In this document: in pieces, positions 33,338-44,596 of the stretch | Layout: every line of letters begins with the position of its first letter | How positions within the stretch are numbered: the stretch's first letter is position 1 | Origin: Acanthosepion lycidas | Taxonomy: Eukaryota; Mollusca; Cephalopoda; Sepiida; Sepiidae | Assembly: GCA_963932145.1 (NCBI GenBank) | Contig: OZ010586.1 | Location: 48,393,345 to 48,457,344, forward strand | Direction: 5' to 3' | DNA length: 64,000 nucleotides | Position numbers and translations under genes: made by a program | Notes under the pieces: generated by a model | What the model saw: the letters and a program-made list of their open reading frames with translations, nothing else | Database searches by the model: none | What the model was told of the DNA's origin: nothing

Positions 33338-33613
33338 CATCCATGCTAGTGTCGGTATTTATCTATCCACCCACGAGGATAAAATGTGGCACAAGGCCGG
33401 TTTAAAGTGGGTATAACCGAGCCCGTAGGCTCGGCCAAAAATATGGCCTTTCTGAACCCGCCTGGACGGGTTCAAGGCCTGTCTACCACCCCGGACGAAA
33501 CCTTGCCCTTCGGCAAAGCTTCGTCCGGGTCCCTCTCTGATAATGCAGAGAGTTCGACAGTCGCCGAGAGAAAGAACTTATCTGTCTTTCTGTCTCTCAT
33601 CCATGCTAGTGTC
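33338..33613 (+). mobile_element. Hairpin-rich 244-bp retroposon-like insertion
   Basis: A perfect 16-bp direct repeat, catccatgctagtgtc, at 33338-33353 and 33598-33613 brackets 244 bp. The insert is far richer in GC than its surroundings and packs successive hairpins: 33417-33434 (CCGAGCC/GGCTCGG), 33445-33479 (GGCCTT and GAACCCG paired with CGGGTTC and AAGGCC), 33490-33529 (CCCGGACGAA/TTCGTCCGGG with inner TTGCC/GGCAA) and 33533-33552 (CTCTCTG/CAGAGAG). It ends in a TCTG/TCTT tail. Long target duplications fit insertion by reverse transcription of a structured RNA. The family is not recognised. The open frame 33386-33652 is probably incidental. Confidence 0.75.
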
Positions 33614-34100
33614 TGTTCCACAAAGAAGCATTTATTGGAAAAAGATTTCTGAGTGGGAATTTCTCTTTATAATTAGAATACGGAGGAAATGACGGTGATT
33701 CGAGTCTGTGGAGGTGGCATAGCGTTTACTTGCTTTAAACGTCTGAAGTAGTTTGTTCAAAAATTGAAATAATACAAAAAAGACGGATTAAAAATAAATC
33801 CCTCAATTCTTTAGAAATAACTTTGTTTATGTTTCGGGAAAATATTTTAGTGAGGAGGTTTGCCTTCCTTAAAAGGGAAAATAGAGCCTCGTCGAAGGAT
33901 GAATCTCTTCATGGCAAACCGGTGAAGGACACCGGATCAAATGATGGTTTCTCCTACAAAGGAGGACGCAGATTTCTCGAATACACAGACCAATTGACGT
34001 AATACACACTGTCTAAAATCAAATTAGAGCGTCTATTTCAAGTATGAGTATCCACGATAATAACGCTTGAAGTAATAAAAATTTCAAATTAAAAATAATT
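33614..34100. other. No confirmed feature; short dispersed phrase
   Basis: The phrase gaaaaagatttctgagtgggaa near 33640 (shown here in part) recurs near 37,455 and, diverged, near 39,100. It belongs to an unassigned dispersed repeat. Confidence 0.4.
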
Positions 34101-34103
34101 CTT

Positions 34104-34153
34104 TATCTATCTATCTATCTATCTATATATCTATCTATCTATCTATCTATCTA

Positions 34154-34216
<63 letters not shown>

Positions 34217-34303
34217 TTTACGTTATTTTATGGATACAATTCATATAAGTATATGCTTTGGTGTTAATTAAACAGTATTATTTATATTTATCGGCCTGAT
34301 TTT

Positions 34304-34357
<54 letters not shown>
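34104..34357. repeat. TATC/TA microsatellites bracketing a repeat copy
   Basis: TATC, TC and TA runs at 34104-34212, then 34216-34302, which matches the inverted-repeat arm at 52,850-52,945 (ttaaacagtatta, atcggcctga), then TA at 34309-34357. Confidence 0.75.
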
Positions 34358-34359
<2 letters not shown>

Positions 34360-34504
34360 TTTCACTAAATAATGAAATATCAGTATTTTTTGAAAGGTCG
34401 TCTTTATCGGGCCGAGAAATTTAAAGCACACACATACATATTTTAAATTAAACTTTATTATATTAATGATCAGAGAGTGTTCATTATCTGTCTATCTCAA
34501 TTTT

Positions 34505-34507
34505 TCA

Positions 34508-34539
<32 letters not shown>

Positions 34540-34589
34540 ATATCTATCTATCTTTCTATCTATCTATCTCAAATCCGTTCACATCTATC

Positions 34590-34647
<58 letters not shown>

Positions 34648-34667
34648 CAAATCCGTTCACATCTATC

Positions 34668-34713
<46 letters not shown>

Positions 34714-34775
34714 CAAATCCGTTCACATCTATCTTATCTATCTATCTATCTATCTCAAATCCGTTCACATCTATC

Positions 34776-34817
<42 letters not shown>

Positions 34818-34937
34818 CAAATCCGTTCACATCTATCTTATCTATCTATCTATCTATCTTTCTATCTATCTCAAATCCGTTCACATCTATCTTATCTATC
34901 TATCTATCTATCTATCTCAAATCCGTTCACATCTATC

Positions 34938-34971
<34 letters not shown>

Positions 34972-35153
34972 CAAATCCGTTCACATCTATCTTATCTATC
35001 TATCTATCTATCTATCTATTTATCTCAATCTATTCACATCTATCTATCTATCTATCTATCTGTCTATCTATCTATCTCAATCCGTTCACATCTATCTATT
35101 TATCTATCTCAGTCCGTTCACATCTATCTATCTATCTATCTCAGTCCGTTCAC

Positions 35154-35209
<56 letters not shown>

Positions 35210-35218
35210 CAGTCCGTT
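34505..35218 (+). repeat. TCTA (GATA) satellite with interspersed TCCGTTCACA motif
   Basis: About 0.7 kb of TCTA repeats, interrupted at least ten times by caaatccgttcacatctat or the shorter cagtccgttcacatc. All three forward frames are open because the unit lacks stops, so the long Ser-Ile-Tyr-Leu frames (263 and 294 codons) are artefacts. Confidence 0.97.
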
Positions 35219-35264
35219 TATGTCACTCTCCTAATATTTTCAAATTTCCAACATTGATCCTTCT

Positions 35265-35265
35265 C

Positions 35266-35316
<51 letters not shown>
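35265..35316 (+). repeat. (CTTT)n microsatellite
   Basis: About 13 CTTT units directly downstream of the GATA satellite. Confidence 0.97.
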
Positions 35317-35317
<1 letters not shown>

Positions 35318-35319
35318 GT

Positions 35320-35870
35320 AGCTGTAAGGAAGCTCCGAGGTGGCATCTGAAAACGAATTAGAAGAATTTGTCAAGCTTTCTCGGAGACACTATTTGCTTC
35401 TTGATCATTAATTACACGCTCAGCTGGACAAATTGGATTCTCTTATTTATAAATTGAAGTACTACAATTGCTTGTGTTGTAGCGATGTTTATGGACACTT
35501 CTCACTTGCTTCTTGGCTGAGTTGCCAGGTAATCCGTGCGCTGGCCTTCCAAACACATGACACACAGAAGCATATCACAGACGAATTCTCTTTCTTGAAC
35601 ATGCCATATATCAAAACAGTAATAAAATGCAGATAAAAATATTTTTCTTTAAAATAGACTATATTTTGATCTTATCGAAACATGCGGCTCATGATCGTCT
35701 ATGTTTAGTGGTAAGCTGAGATTCTCACACAAAACCGCATTAACCCGGTCATTGTCTTAGACAAATACCACTTCCTGTTTCAATGACAGTTGTCTCCGTG
35801 AGAAAACTTGCCTGAAACTTGGTCTTTAGGAAATGGACGCTGAATGGAAAGGTTGTTTAGTATTTCTTTT
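35320..35870. other. No recognisable feature
   Basis: No repeat or coding motif recognised. Confidence 0.4.
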
Positions 35871-35871
35871 T

Positions 35872-36010
35872 CTTTCTTTTTAATTATTTCGCCCTAAGGA
35901 AGGCAATAAAGTCATTAAGACACAAGGGTTTACGGAGAATGAAATAATAATAAGAAAGCGAAACAATAGAAGAGTAATCAAAAAAAGTAGATCATGATTA
36001 ACATTGCATG
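35872..36010 (-). mobile_element. LINE beta 3' tail, minus strand
   Basis: On the minus strand it ends ccttagggcgaaataatta, matching the shared LINE beta 3' end, preceded by the usual purine-poor body. It is a very short 5'-truncated copy. Confidence 0.6.
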
Positions 36011-36026
36011 TAAATTTTCCCTAGAT

Positions 36027-36055
36027 TTCGTCATATATATATATATATATATAAT
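36027..36055. repeat. TA microsatellite
   Basis: About 25 bp of TA. Confidence 0.95.
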
Positions 36056-36062
36056 ATATTAT

Positions 36063-36240
36063 AATAATATTTTTTGTTTAAAAATATGATTCCTTCGCTA
36101 CATAAGAGTTCTCATGTTTCAAAAACGTGAGCCGAAATCATCCAAATAATTAATAAAATTAAGTTGGATTGAGGTGTTTAGTCACGTTTCATCTTCAAGC
36201 TAAATTTTAGGAATAAGCTATCTCTCGGTTTACGTGTATT
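36063..36240 (-). mobile_element. Terminal region of PLE-3 type
   Basis: The sequence aaaatatgattcc, then ctacataagagttctcatgt, gagccgaaa and catcttcaag matches 59,897-60,060, which lies downstream of the PLE-3 coding region. It is probably a detached terminal piece of that family. Confidence 0.55.
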
Positions 36241-36274
36241 TTTACAGAATTTGTTATTGTGATATAACAAATTA

Positions 36275-37060
36275 TTCGTGATTTGTTGTTTGTTGATGCT
36301 GCTGCTCTTGTAGTGACATCCTTTGAGGAGGCCAAACATCTAATAAATCATTTCTCTGCTGCATGTAAATCATTTGGTCTTACACTTAGCATAAAGAAAA
36401 CTGAAGTTGTGCACCAACCTTGTCCTACTCCGAAGCAATTCTGTGGTGAGAAACAAAAACCATCAGTCTAAAAATTTCCGGAGAAAGCATTGAAAGTAGA
36501 AGACAAAGGTGTTAAGTCTTTCACCTATCTTGGTAGTAAAGTCAACTACAGTGGAAATTTAGATGATGAAATCATGCAGCGGATTGCTAAGGCTACCAGT
36601 GCTTTCGGCAAACTTCACCATCGCTTGTGGAATGAGCGGGGTATTCGACTGGATACGAAAATTCAGGTTTACAGAGATGTACTTGCCATCCTTTTGTATG
36701 GCTCAGAGTCATGGACTCCATACAGGTACAATATACGCCAAATGGATGTTTTACATAAGAGCTGCCTGCGTGCTATCTGTAGAGTTAGCCTTCAAGATAG
36801 GACATCTAATGTAGACTTGTTTAACAGGTGTTTATTGGAGGAATCAACACGTTTCTCAGACAGTCTCAGTTACGGTCGACTGGTCATGTCCTTAGAATGT
36901 CTGATGACAGGATGCCCAAGATCCTAATGTACAGCCAGTTTGATCAGGGCTGCAGGAATGTAGGACACCCGTGGCTAAGATACAAAGACAAGCTGAAGTG
37001 CAACTTGTCACCCTTTAGCGCTTAGCCTTGGAGCGGGTAGAATGGAGTTCAACGTGTTTT
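36275..37060 (+). mobile_element. LINE gamma: reverse-transcriptase C-terminal half
   Basis: Frames give LFVDAAALVVTSFEEAKHLI (the FADDAAL catalytic box with one Asp changed), LTLSIKKTEVVHQP, FTYLGSKVNYSGNLDDEI, LDTKIQVYRDV, LLYGSESW, LHKSCLRAICRVS and GHVLRMSDDRMPK. Order and spacing match palm, thumb and connection regions of non-LTR retrotransposons of RTE/CR1-like type. A stop near 36,470 and a frameshift near 36,830 mark it as inactive. The 5' half is missing. Confidence 0.88.
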
Positions 37061-37303
37061 AGTGGACTCAGCAGTTTTCAATCTGCTTGTCTGAATCATC
37101 TTCAAGAAGAGAGAGCAAGATCTAAAAGGTCAGCCAATCTAACAGTGATCTCATCCCACAATCCTCACTCTTGATCCATATGCGGCCTTCTTTGTAAATC
37201 ACTAGCGGGTCTTAAGTGCCACTTAAGAATATCGCACAAAATTTCGTAATTGAATCAGTTGGTTAGGTTGTCAGATCATACGTCGAAACCGACGGGTGAG
37301 TCC

Positions 37304-37305
<2 letters not shown>

Positions 37306-37363
<58 letters not shown>

Positions 37364-37543
37364 TTTGACTAAATGATCATATATCGGTGCTTTTTGAAAG
37401 GGTTTTTTCTGTGGTCGAGAACTTTAAAGCACGTTTACAAAGAAGATTGGGGAAAAGATTTTTGAGTGGGAATTCCTCCTTACAATTCGAATACGCACAT
37501 TTTTACATTAAAATTTTCTATATATATGATAATAGATTTTTCC

Positions 37544-37585
<42 letters not shown>
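37306..37585. repeat. TA run, unassigned repeat, GA run
   Basis: TA at 37306-37360. Next, 37361-37530 resembles 34,355-34,430 (cagttt-actaaat, ttttgaaagg, gagaa-tttaaagcac). A GA run follows at 37549-37584. Confidence 0.75.
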
Positions 37586-37589
<4 letters not shown>

Positions 37590-37654
37590 TGACAATGTGG
37601 ACATAGAAATCAATACTGTATGATAGTGACTTCTTTCATTCTTTCTCGATTTCT

Positions 37655-37721
37655 TCATTATCTATCTATCTATCTTAGCCTGTTCATATCTATCTATCTA
37701 TCTATCTATCTATGTCTCTTC

Positions 37722-37754
<33 letters not shown>

Positions 37755-37808
37755 GTCTCTTCATTATCTATCTATCTATGTCTCTTCATTATCTATGTAT
37801 CTATCTTC

Positions 37809-37848
<40 letters not shown>

Positions 37849-37882
37849 AGTCTGTTCATATCTATCTATCTTAGTCTGTTCA

Positions 37883-37913
<31 letters not shown>

Positions 37914-38036
37914 GTATCTTAGTCTGTTCATATCTATCTATCTATCTATCCATGTCTCTTCATTATCTATCTAAGTCTGTTCATATCTATCTATCTATCT
38001 ATCCATGTCTCTTCATTATCTATCTAAGTCTGTTCA

Positions 38037-38094
<58 letters not shown>

Positions 38095-38184
38095 CATTAT
38101 CTATCTATCTATCTTAGTCTGTTCATATCTATCTATCTATCTATCTATCTTAGTCTGTTCATATCTATCTATCTATCTATTTTC

Positions 38185-38221
<37 letters not shown>

Positions 38222-38274
38222 GTCTCTTCATTATCTATCTAAGTCTGTTCATATCTATCTATCTATCTATCTTC

Positions 38275-38310
<36 letters not shown>

Positions 38311-38469
38311 AGTCTGTTCATATCTATCTATCTATCTATCTTCATTATCTATCTATCTATCTATCTATCTTAGTCTGTTCATATCTATCTATCTATCTAT
38401 CTTAGTCTGTTCATATCTATCTATCTATCTTAGTCTGTTCATATCTATCTATCTATCTTAGTCTGTTCA

Positions 38470-38522
<53 letters not shown>

Positions 38523-38592
38523 CTCTTCATTATCTATCTATCTACCTTAGTCTGTTCATATCTATCTATCTATCTATCTATCTATCTCAGTC
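37655..38592 (+). repeat. TCTA (GATA) satellite with TAGTCTGTTCATA motif
   Basis: About 0.94 kb of TCTA repeats punctuated by tagtctgttcatatctat and by tctcttcattatctat, each many times. The interspersed motif is related to the tccgttcaca of the 34.5-kb array and to gaacagac on the other strand at 44.1 kb. Confidence 0.97.
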
Positions 38593-38617
38593 TCTTCATA
38601 AATGGGAGAATCCTTGA

Positions 38618-38850
38618 CTCTTTTATTTTAATCATTTCACCCCAAGCAAGGCATTAAAACCACGAAGACGCACGCGTTTACTGATAGTGAAACGAGAAAA
38701 AAAGATAAGAAATATTATTACGGATTGAGAATAATAGAAGAATAGTAGTCAGGAAACTGTCGATAACGATTGGCATTGTATTTAATTTTTTGAAGGCCAA
38801 AATTGGCTGGAAATCCTGAAGCCGGCTGCTATCAGACATTCTTTAGAGGC
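38618..38850 (-). mobile_element. LINE beta 3' end, minus strand
   Basis: The minus strand ends ttgcttggggtgaaatgatt at about 38630-38650. The upstream part has the aattaaatacaatgccaatc stretch also seen at 15.7 and 40.25 kb. It is truncated. Confidence 0.7.
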
Positions 38851-39480
38851 CAAATAACTTAATGCCAATATAGTTCTGTCAAAATTAAAATATTCCTTTT
38901 TTTATACAATTTATTTCCAATGTGAAAACAAAGAGCCACTCAAGGTAGAGTCTACTCGAATGACTGCGTTGTTATGGCGTTAAGTATGAAAATAAAGAAT
39001 ACATATTATAAGTATATGTAGGATAGTTAACGGCGGACTTGAATAACTGAAGAGCGCAGTGATCGCGGAAGCATCAAATTTCTATAAAATAACGGGAAAG
39101 AAAATGTCTGAGTGAAACTTCCTCTTAACCAATAGAATCCAAAAGGAATGAAGACGAGTTGACCCTGAGTGCGTGGCTAGGCGATTTGGAATAAAATGAG
39201 CGATACACTAGAAACGCTTCGTCTCTGCGAAAGGCTTTGTCAGGGTGGAAAATAACCTATCATCCAATAGGCCGTGTAAAACGCTTTTGAATTCCGTGAT
39301 GGCTGAATAGTGCAGATTAGACAGATCGAGACCAGATATAGCATCAGGTTTTCATTTTTTGCTTTGAAATCAACACCATTCGTCCGTGAATTTAATACTG
39401 CTGCCAAATTTGGTCTTTTCCGCTTACTATATATCTCGTGATTATTGACTTAATTCAGACAAGGATTTGCCTTGTAATCG
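38851..39480. other. No confirmed feature
   Basis: Mixed sequence with a weak match to the unassigned repeat near 39,080-39,130. Confidence 0.35.
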
Positions 39481-39484
39481 ATCT

Positions 39485-39880
39485 TGAACTGGCATCTCGG
39501 CATCAGTCACGTTCTCATCGACGTGAAGTGGCTTCTCTCTGTCTTTTCTACAAATATTTTCATGGCAATTGTTCTAATAAGCTTTCCACCTTGGTTCCTT
39601 GACTGCATGAATTTAAGCGTGCTACTAGATTGGCAACTAATTCTCACTGTTTTACTGCTGAACTTGCTAGACGCATCCTATCTAAATAGTTTCTTTTCTC
39701 GCACTTCTCATCTGTGGAACTTCCAATTTCTTAATTTCTTGCCACCTAGAATCTTAAAAATATAAATGCAACGTCAATAGTCATCTTTTTTCCTGAATCG
39801 AATTAACGACTTCTCGTTCTCTTTCACATCCAGTAACCCCGTGAGTTCGAGTAAAATTATCACCTTCTTTTCGTTTTGAA
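39485..39880 (+). mobile_element. LINE beta 3' fragment, plus strand
   Basis: Translation gives FKRATRLATNSHCFTAELAR-like residues in pieces and SFFSRTSHLWN at about 39690-39725, the same region as the 20.5 and 62.6 kb copies. It is frameshifted, 5'-truncated, and the very 3' end is diverged. Confidence 0.65.
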
Positions 39881-40084
39881 TCAATTTGAGGTATTTAGGG
39901 AAACTACCCCTAGCATATCCTATGCTATTTTCATTTTCCGTACCGTATTATTTTGAGTAATACGCGAAATTAAGGGCAAAAGGATGTTGGATATACACGT
40001 TCTCAGAAATTTTTACTCACTTAAAAAAAAAAAAAAAGCACTCAAAATTGCAAATACACACAGTTTAGATCAAAAAAATAAAAT

Positions 40085-40565
40085 TTTTGCATTTATTTTT
40101 TTAAATCATTTCAGTGCAAGCAAGGCGGGAATGCGATTGGTACGTAGGGGGTTACAGTGAGTGAATACGAGAGAAAAATTGGGTATAATAGAGACCGAGG
40201 AAAGGATAAAAGCTGAACAAGGTTCAAAAAGATATAAGATGGCGTTTGACATTGCATTTAATTGTTTGAAGCTTGTAGTTACCTAGGAGGCAAGGGAACG
40301 GAAGAATATTCCACAGGCGGGAAGTGCGAGAAAGGAAACTGTCAGTAAACAGTAACATAGCATTTATTGAGGACCCGCTTGTATTCGTTACGAGCAGAAA
40401 CAAGAGACGTCTGTTGCAATGAAACACGTCACTCTGGTACAACTGGGAGAGTGATTCCTGTAGATTATAGCGGCCGAGTAGGCAGGTGATAACCAAGGAG
40501 ATGAACGCGGTATAAGTTGGTATTTCCTTGCTGGAATAAAAGCACCGGTGCCGGCTTTCACCCAT
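40085..40565 (-). mobile_element. LINE beta 3' end, minus strand
   Basis: The frame 40224-40565 contains FLSRTSRLWN and LGNYKLQTIKCNVKRHL, homologous to the other LINE beta ends. The 3' end, ttgcttgcactgaaatgatt on the minus strand, is at about 40105-40125. Confidence 0.75.
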
Positions 40566-41493
40566 GAATAGGGTATGAATATATATGTGGTTTTAAGATG
40601 AGCTTATTGAACATTCACTGAAATTAATTAACGCCGACTTTTATCATTGATATCCCGTTGCTTCCACTTGCTTTATGGGGATTTAATTTAGAAATGATGC
40701 CCGAGAACTGTGACGGGGTTATGCGCATATCACTCAGTAGAGCATCATTTCTAGGGAGAAATCAGGTGTGGGTACTCTAAATGAGTCGAGTGTTGAGCTA
40801 GAAGAGAATTTCAGAGCAAAGAATCCCACCTTATCTGCTCTAAATGTCAGGACTTCGAATTGATTGAAAAGAGGAGGTATTGAGGATTTAATGTTGTTCA
40901 GCACATTCTAGAAGAACCGCCAATAATCTCCAGAACCGAATTTGCGAGATGCAATACGTTATTTCATTCTATCAGCAAACAGTATATTCGCTTCTTTGAG
41001 GAAGAATCAGGATAAATAAAAGAAAGAAAAAAAATACACGATAGCCAATAAATATTAAGATTAATTGTAGTCAAGATAATATTTTGATTTTCTTTTTTTT
41101 TTACATTTTTCTCTCTCTTCATTCTTAATGAAAAAGTATTTTTTTTATTTTCATATTTTATTAATACAGAGAAATATAATACAGACATATCAAACATGAT
41201 ACATTAGTTAATACCTTACACTGTATTACCAGGTATGTCCAGTTTGTACCTTTCCCCCAAAGTAAGTTTTCAAACGGAAATTAATGACTAAATAATGGCT
41301 GAACATCCGGTTCGTTACTATTCTTCAATATCGGGAAAAATTGAATATTTTAGGGAATTACATGTACAACACTGAGAAGTGTTAATATCGTACAACTACT
41401 CTAAAATAAAAGTACATACTGATGTACTACAAGGTTGTATTACACTCAAAGATGTAATTTATTCCTTGTTTCAGCTTCAGAAACACGGGGTCG
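40566..41493. other. No recognisable feature
   Basis: AT-rich sequence with frames that show no domain. Confidence 0.4.
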
Positions 41494-41495
41494 TA

Positions 41496-41590
41496 TTAGG
41501 TTGGTGCAAAAATAATGACGTAATAATGTCGTTTTTTGACGTTACGTCAAAAAACGACATTATTACGTCATTATTTTTGCACCAACCTAA
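41496..41590. mobile_element. Mariner-type MITE 3
   Basis: 95-bp almost perfect palindrome with ends TTAGGTTGGTGCAAAAATAA, TA on both sides (41494-41495, 41591-41592). Its arms are nearly identical, so it is probably one of the youngest in the window. Confidence 0.93.
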
Positions 41591-41592
41591 TA

Positions 41593-43010
41593 TTATACAA
41601 TAAAATACGGTATTTCTTTAGTGCAAAATGCATGAATTTGAACTAAAGACTAGATGACTAAGATTACTTATCAAATTTATAGAATATAATAGGCTCAAAA
41701 CTGGACTTAAAATTAAGGAATGTAATTGATTAAAATATATTTACTTAATCTTTTTGCTCGTGAATTCGAGAAGGAAAAAGACAATAATATTTTAATATTT
41801 GCCTCCTTAAATCTTTCTATTTAAAATTGTACGTGATTGGCAGAAAATGTAGCAACTTTTTTGTTGTTGATTGTTCTCTTTAATTAGCAATGTGATAATT
41901 TAAATGTCGATGTATCTGAAGCTTCTTTTTGCACAAAAATGATAAATTCATTATTGATCAAAAAGAAACAAACTAAAAAAACAAAAAAAAAAAACAAAAA
42001 CAAAACAGAAATTTTCTTAAAACCTGCTGGTAAGAATTAAAAAAAAAAAAATTTGTTAAATAAGCAAATTAATGATTTATTAAAGCAATCAAATTTTAAA
42101 CATTTCTTTTTTTACCAAAAAAATAAATGGGATCATTTTGACAAGAGTGTGCTGAAAGGTTCTCCATCCAACCAAGAAGGATTTAGAAATCAAACAAGAT
42201 TTTTGACCATTTAGTCGGATACTGCGTGAGAACTCTTCCGTATCTCCTCATCAAACAATGAAGTTTTACTAAAACAAAGTAATTCGTGAGATAGAGCAAA
42301 AACTAAACGGAAAGGTCTGCAAAGATTCTCGAATAATAAATCGTCAGAAAAATGGAATGAAATTAACAAAAATACAAAACTCAGAATCAAATACAGAAAA
42401 ACCGAAAAAATATATATTAAAAATAAAAGTAACCGTTAAAAAAAAAAATGAAGGGACTCTTTATAAACAATAAAGAAGAAGAAGAAAAAAAGATTTGTTT
42501 TTTGTGTCATTCAACAACCGGGGCTGACAATTCCCCTGTAGCGAGCGTTAAGCTCCGTCAGGATGATAGTCAATGAAGACACCACTTGAACAAAACTGTT
42601 TGACATCATAGATTAATTGAAAGGCATTGTGTGCGAACTGCATGGGGCGGGAACATGCAATAAATAGATCAGGGGCGGCTGAAGAAGGAACGGGGAATGG
42701 AGGTGAGAGATAGGACTTTGTGGAGGAAAGGCAGCTGAGACGGGAGGAGAGCGAATACTGGGGAAAGGATAGCTGACAACACCTGAATAAGGGAAGAGTT
42801 TTTTTTGACGACGTTTTTCTTACTACGATGCGAGGAAAGCTGAATAAATTGCGTGAGAATCCAGCCATTTTGTGCATCATGTCGGCGCTATACGATCTCT
42901 TTCTGCTTGGTTACTTTGCAATAGCAATGATACAAACACATTCTTTTAAACACTGTTTTAAAGTCTCTCTTTGGATGTTTACATTGACATGAGAAAAAAT
43001 CTATCAGATT
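41593..43010. other. AT-rich sequence; one unrecognised ATG frame
   Basis: The minus-strand frame 42548-42880 (110 codons) has an ATG start and no stop until 42548. It is Ser/Pro-rich in the middle (SSRLSCLSS, PPFPVPSSAAP) without a recognised domain. The rest is A-rich, low-complexity DNA. Confidence 0.3.
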
Positions 43011-43014
43011 TATA

Positions 43015-43255
43015 GCAATTTACTAACTGTAGCTTAGGTGTGGCGCAAGAGCACCTAGTGAGGATCAAACTCAATACGCAGTATTGATCAAGAAGACAAG
43101 CCTGCTTACGATTGCATAAAGTCCAACTGTCCAAAACAATTTGCCAAACGTAGCTCAGATGTGGCACAAGGCATACCGCGTTGAACCACAGTGACGTTCA
43201 AACTCAGTCGTAAGTAGCAAGCCAACCTTTCTAAACATTGCATTACGATGGAACG
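43015..43255 (-). mobile_element. Two SINE C copies in tandem, minus strand
   Basis: Tail phrases (tagcttaggtgtggcgcaag near 43031 and agctcagatgtggcacaagg near 43152) are each followed by a damaged acceptor, T arm and head. The spacing of about 121 bp matches the tandem period seen at 26-27 kb. Confidence 0.75.
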
Positions 43256-43307
43256 CTTAACCAAAGATATAGATATATATATATGTATGTATATATATAT
43301 ATCTTTG

Positions 43308-43382
43308 ATATACATTGGATCTACGAAGAATGAATTTAAAGCCAGATGGAGGCAGCATAAGTGCTCTTTCAACAATATAATG
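43308..43382 (+). mobile_element. Short GIY-YIG fragment of PLE-3 type
   Basis: In one frame it reads YIGSTKNEFKARWRQHKCSF, then NNI, identical at protein level to the minus-strand element at 60.7 kb. Only about 75 bp remain, and it begins next to a TA-rich run. This is a detached relic of the nuclease domain. Confidence 0.8.
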
Positions 43383-43631
43383 GCTCTTTAGGTTCATAGT
43401 TTTGCTCTACTTAGTGTATTGAGCACTTTGCTTAGTTATTTTTACTTTATTCGTGTCGGAGTTTTTTTTCTTTAGACTCTGAACTTGGATTCTGGTCGAT
43501 TGTTTTTGCCTGAATTACAACGTTCTTAGTTCTTTCTTTTTTATTTCTTATTTTTCCTTGGGTATTGGTTTGTTCATTGACAGGCCAAAACACCTAAGGT
43601 TTTTCCGGAAGAGTATACTTATATTTATAAG

Positions 43632-43635
<4 letters not shown>

Positions 43636-43695
<60 letters not shown>
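43636..43695. repeat. TA microsatellite
   Basis: About 60 bp of pure TA. Confidence 0.98.
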
Positions 43696-43697
<2 letters not shown>

Positions 43698-43814
43698 TTT
43701 ATGGTCTATATATGTATAAATAATATTTGATAATTATAAAAACACAGTAGTAGCCAGCAAACATTTACAAATTGAATAAATAAAAATCGTATTATTCAAA
43801 ACACACACATGCAT

Positions 43815-43881
43815 ATATATATATATATATATATATATAGATAGATAGATAGATAGATATCAACAGACTGGCGTTGAATAT

Positions 43882-43928
<47 letters not shown>

Positions 43929-43940
43929 TGAGCAATGAAG

Positions 43941-43998
<58 letters not shown>

Positions 43999-44015
43999 TC
44001 AACAGACTGGCGTTG

Positions 44016-44061
<46 letters not shown>

Positions 44062-44134
44062 CCGAGATAGCTAGATAAATCGATAGATAGACTGGGGAAG
44101 CTAAATAAATCGATACATAGATCTGAACAGACAG

Positions 44135-44167
<33 letters not shown>

Positions 44168-44190
44168 CATACATACATAAATATGAACAG

Positions 44191-44231
<41 letters not shown>

Positions 44232-44232
44232 T
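43815..44232 (+). repeat. GATA satellite
   Basis: TA then GATA repeats interrupted by atcaacagactggcgttg (twice), gagcaatgaag and tgaacaga. The Tyr-Leu-Ser frames on the minus strand are artefacts. Confidence 0.97.
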
Positions 44233-44596
44233 AACAGTATCGTCATAGGCGTCAACATTACATGGTAACTGTCAGTTTCTCGCTTTGACACGATCTATAG
44301 ATCAATTGTTACTAAACCTACAGCATCCTCTTCCCTAATTTCCCTTAATGTTTTCATGACGCTAAATTAGAAGTGATATTGAAGCGTTAAACTGAAGATG
44401 CAGTGTTGGTTTCTATGTTAACACTGTCTCTACGTATAATCGCTCCAACAATGCTGTTGACCATTTTTACCTAAATCTATCTATCTATCTCAATCTGTTC
44501 TTTATCTATATATCTACCTAGGTATGATCATTATGTGACGTCACCCTGTGCCTCTCCCGCCGTGCTATCCTGTGACGACCAATGTGACTTGGTATT

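Noticed and set aside
33480-33552. Hammerhead ribozyme in the hairpin-rich insertion
   Set aside because: GGACGAAAC resembles one half of the core, but there is no CTGANGA at the right place and CTGATAATG does not fit.
34466-35361. Open frames of 263 and 294 codons (Tyr-Leu-Ser-Ile repeats), and similar frames at 37.6-38.4 and 43.8-44.3 kb
   Set aside because: They are translations of TCTA microsatellites, open in all frames of one strand.
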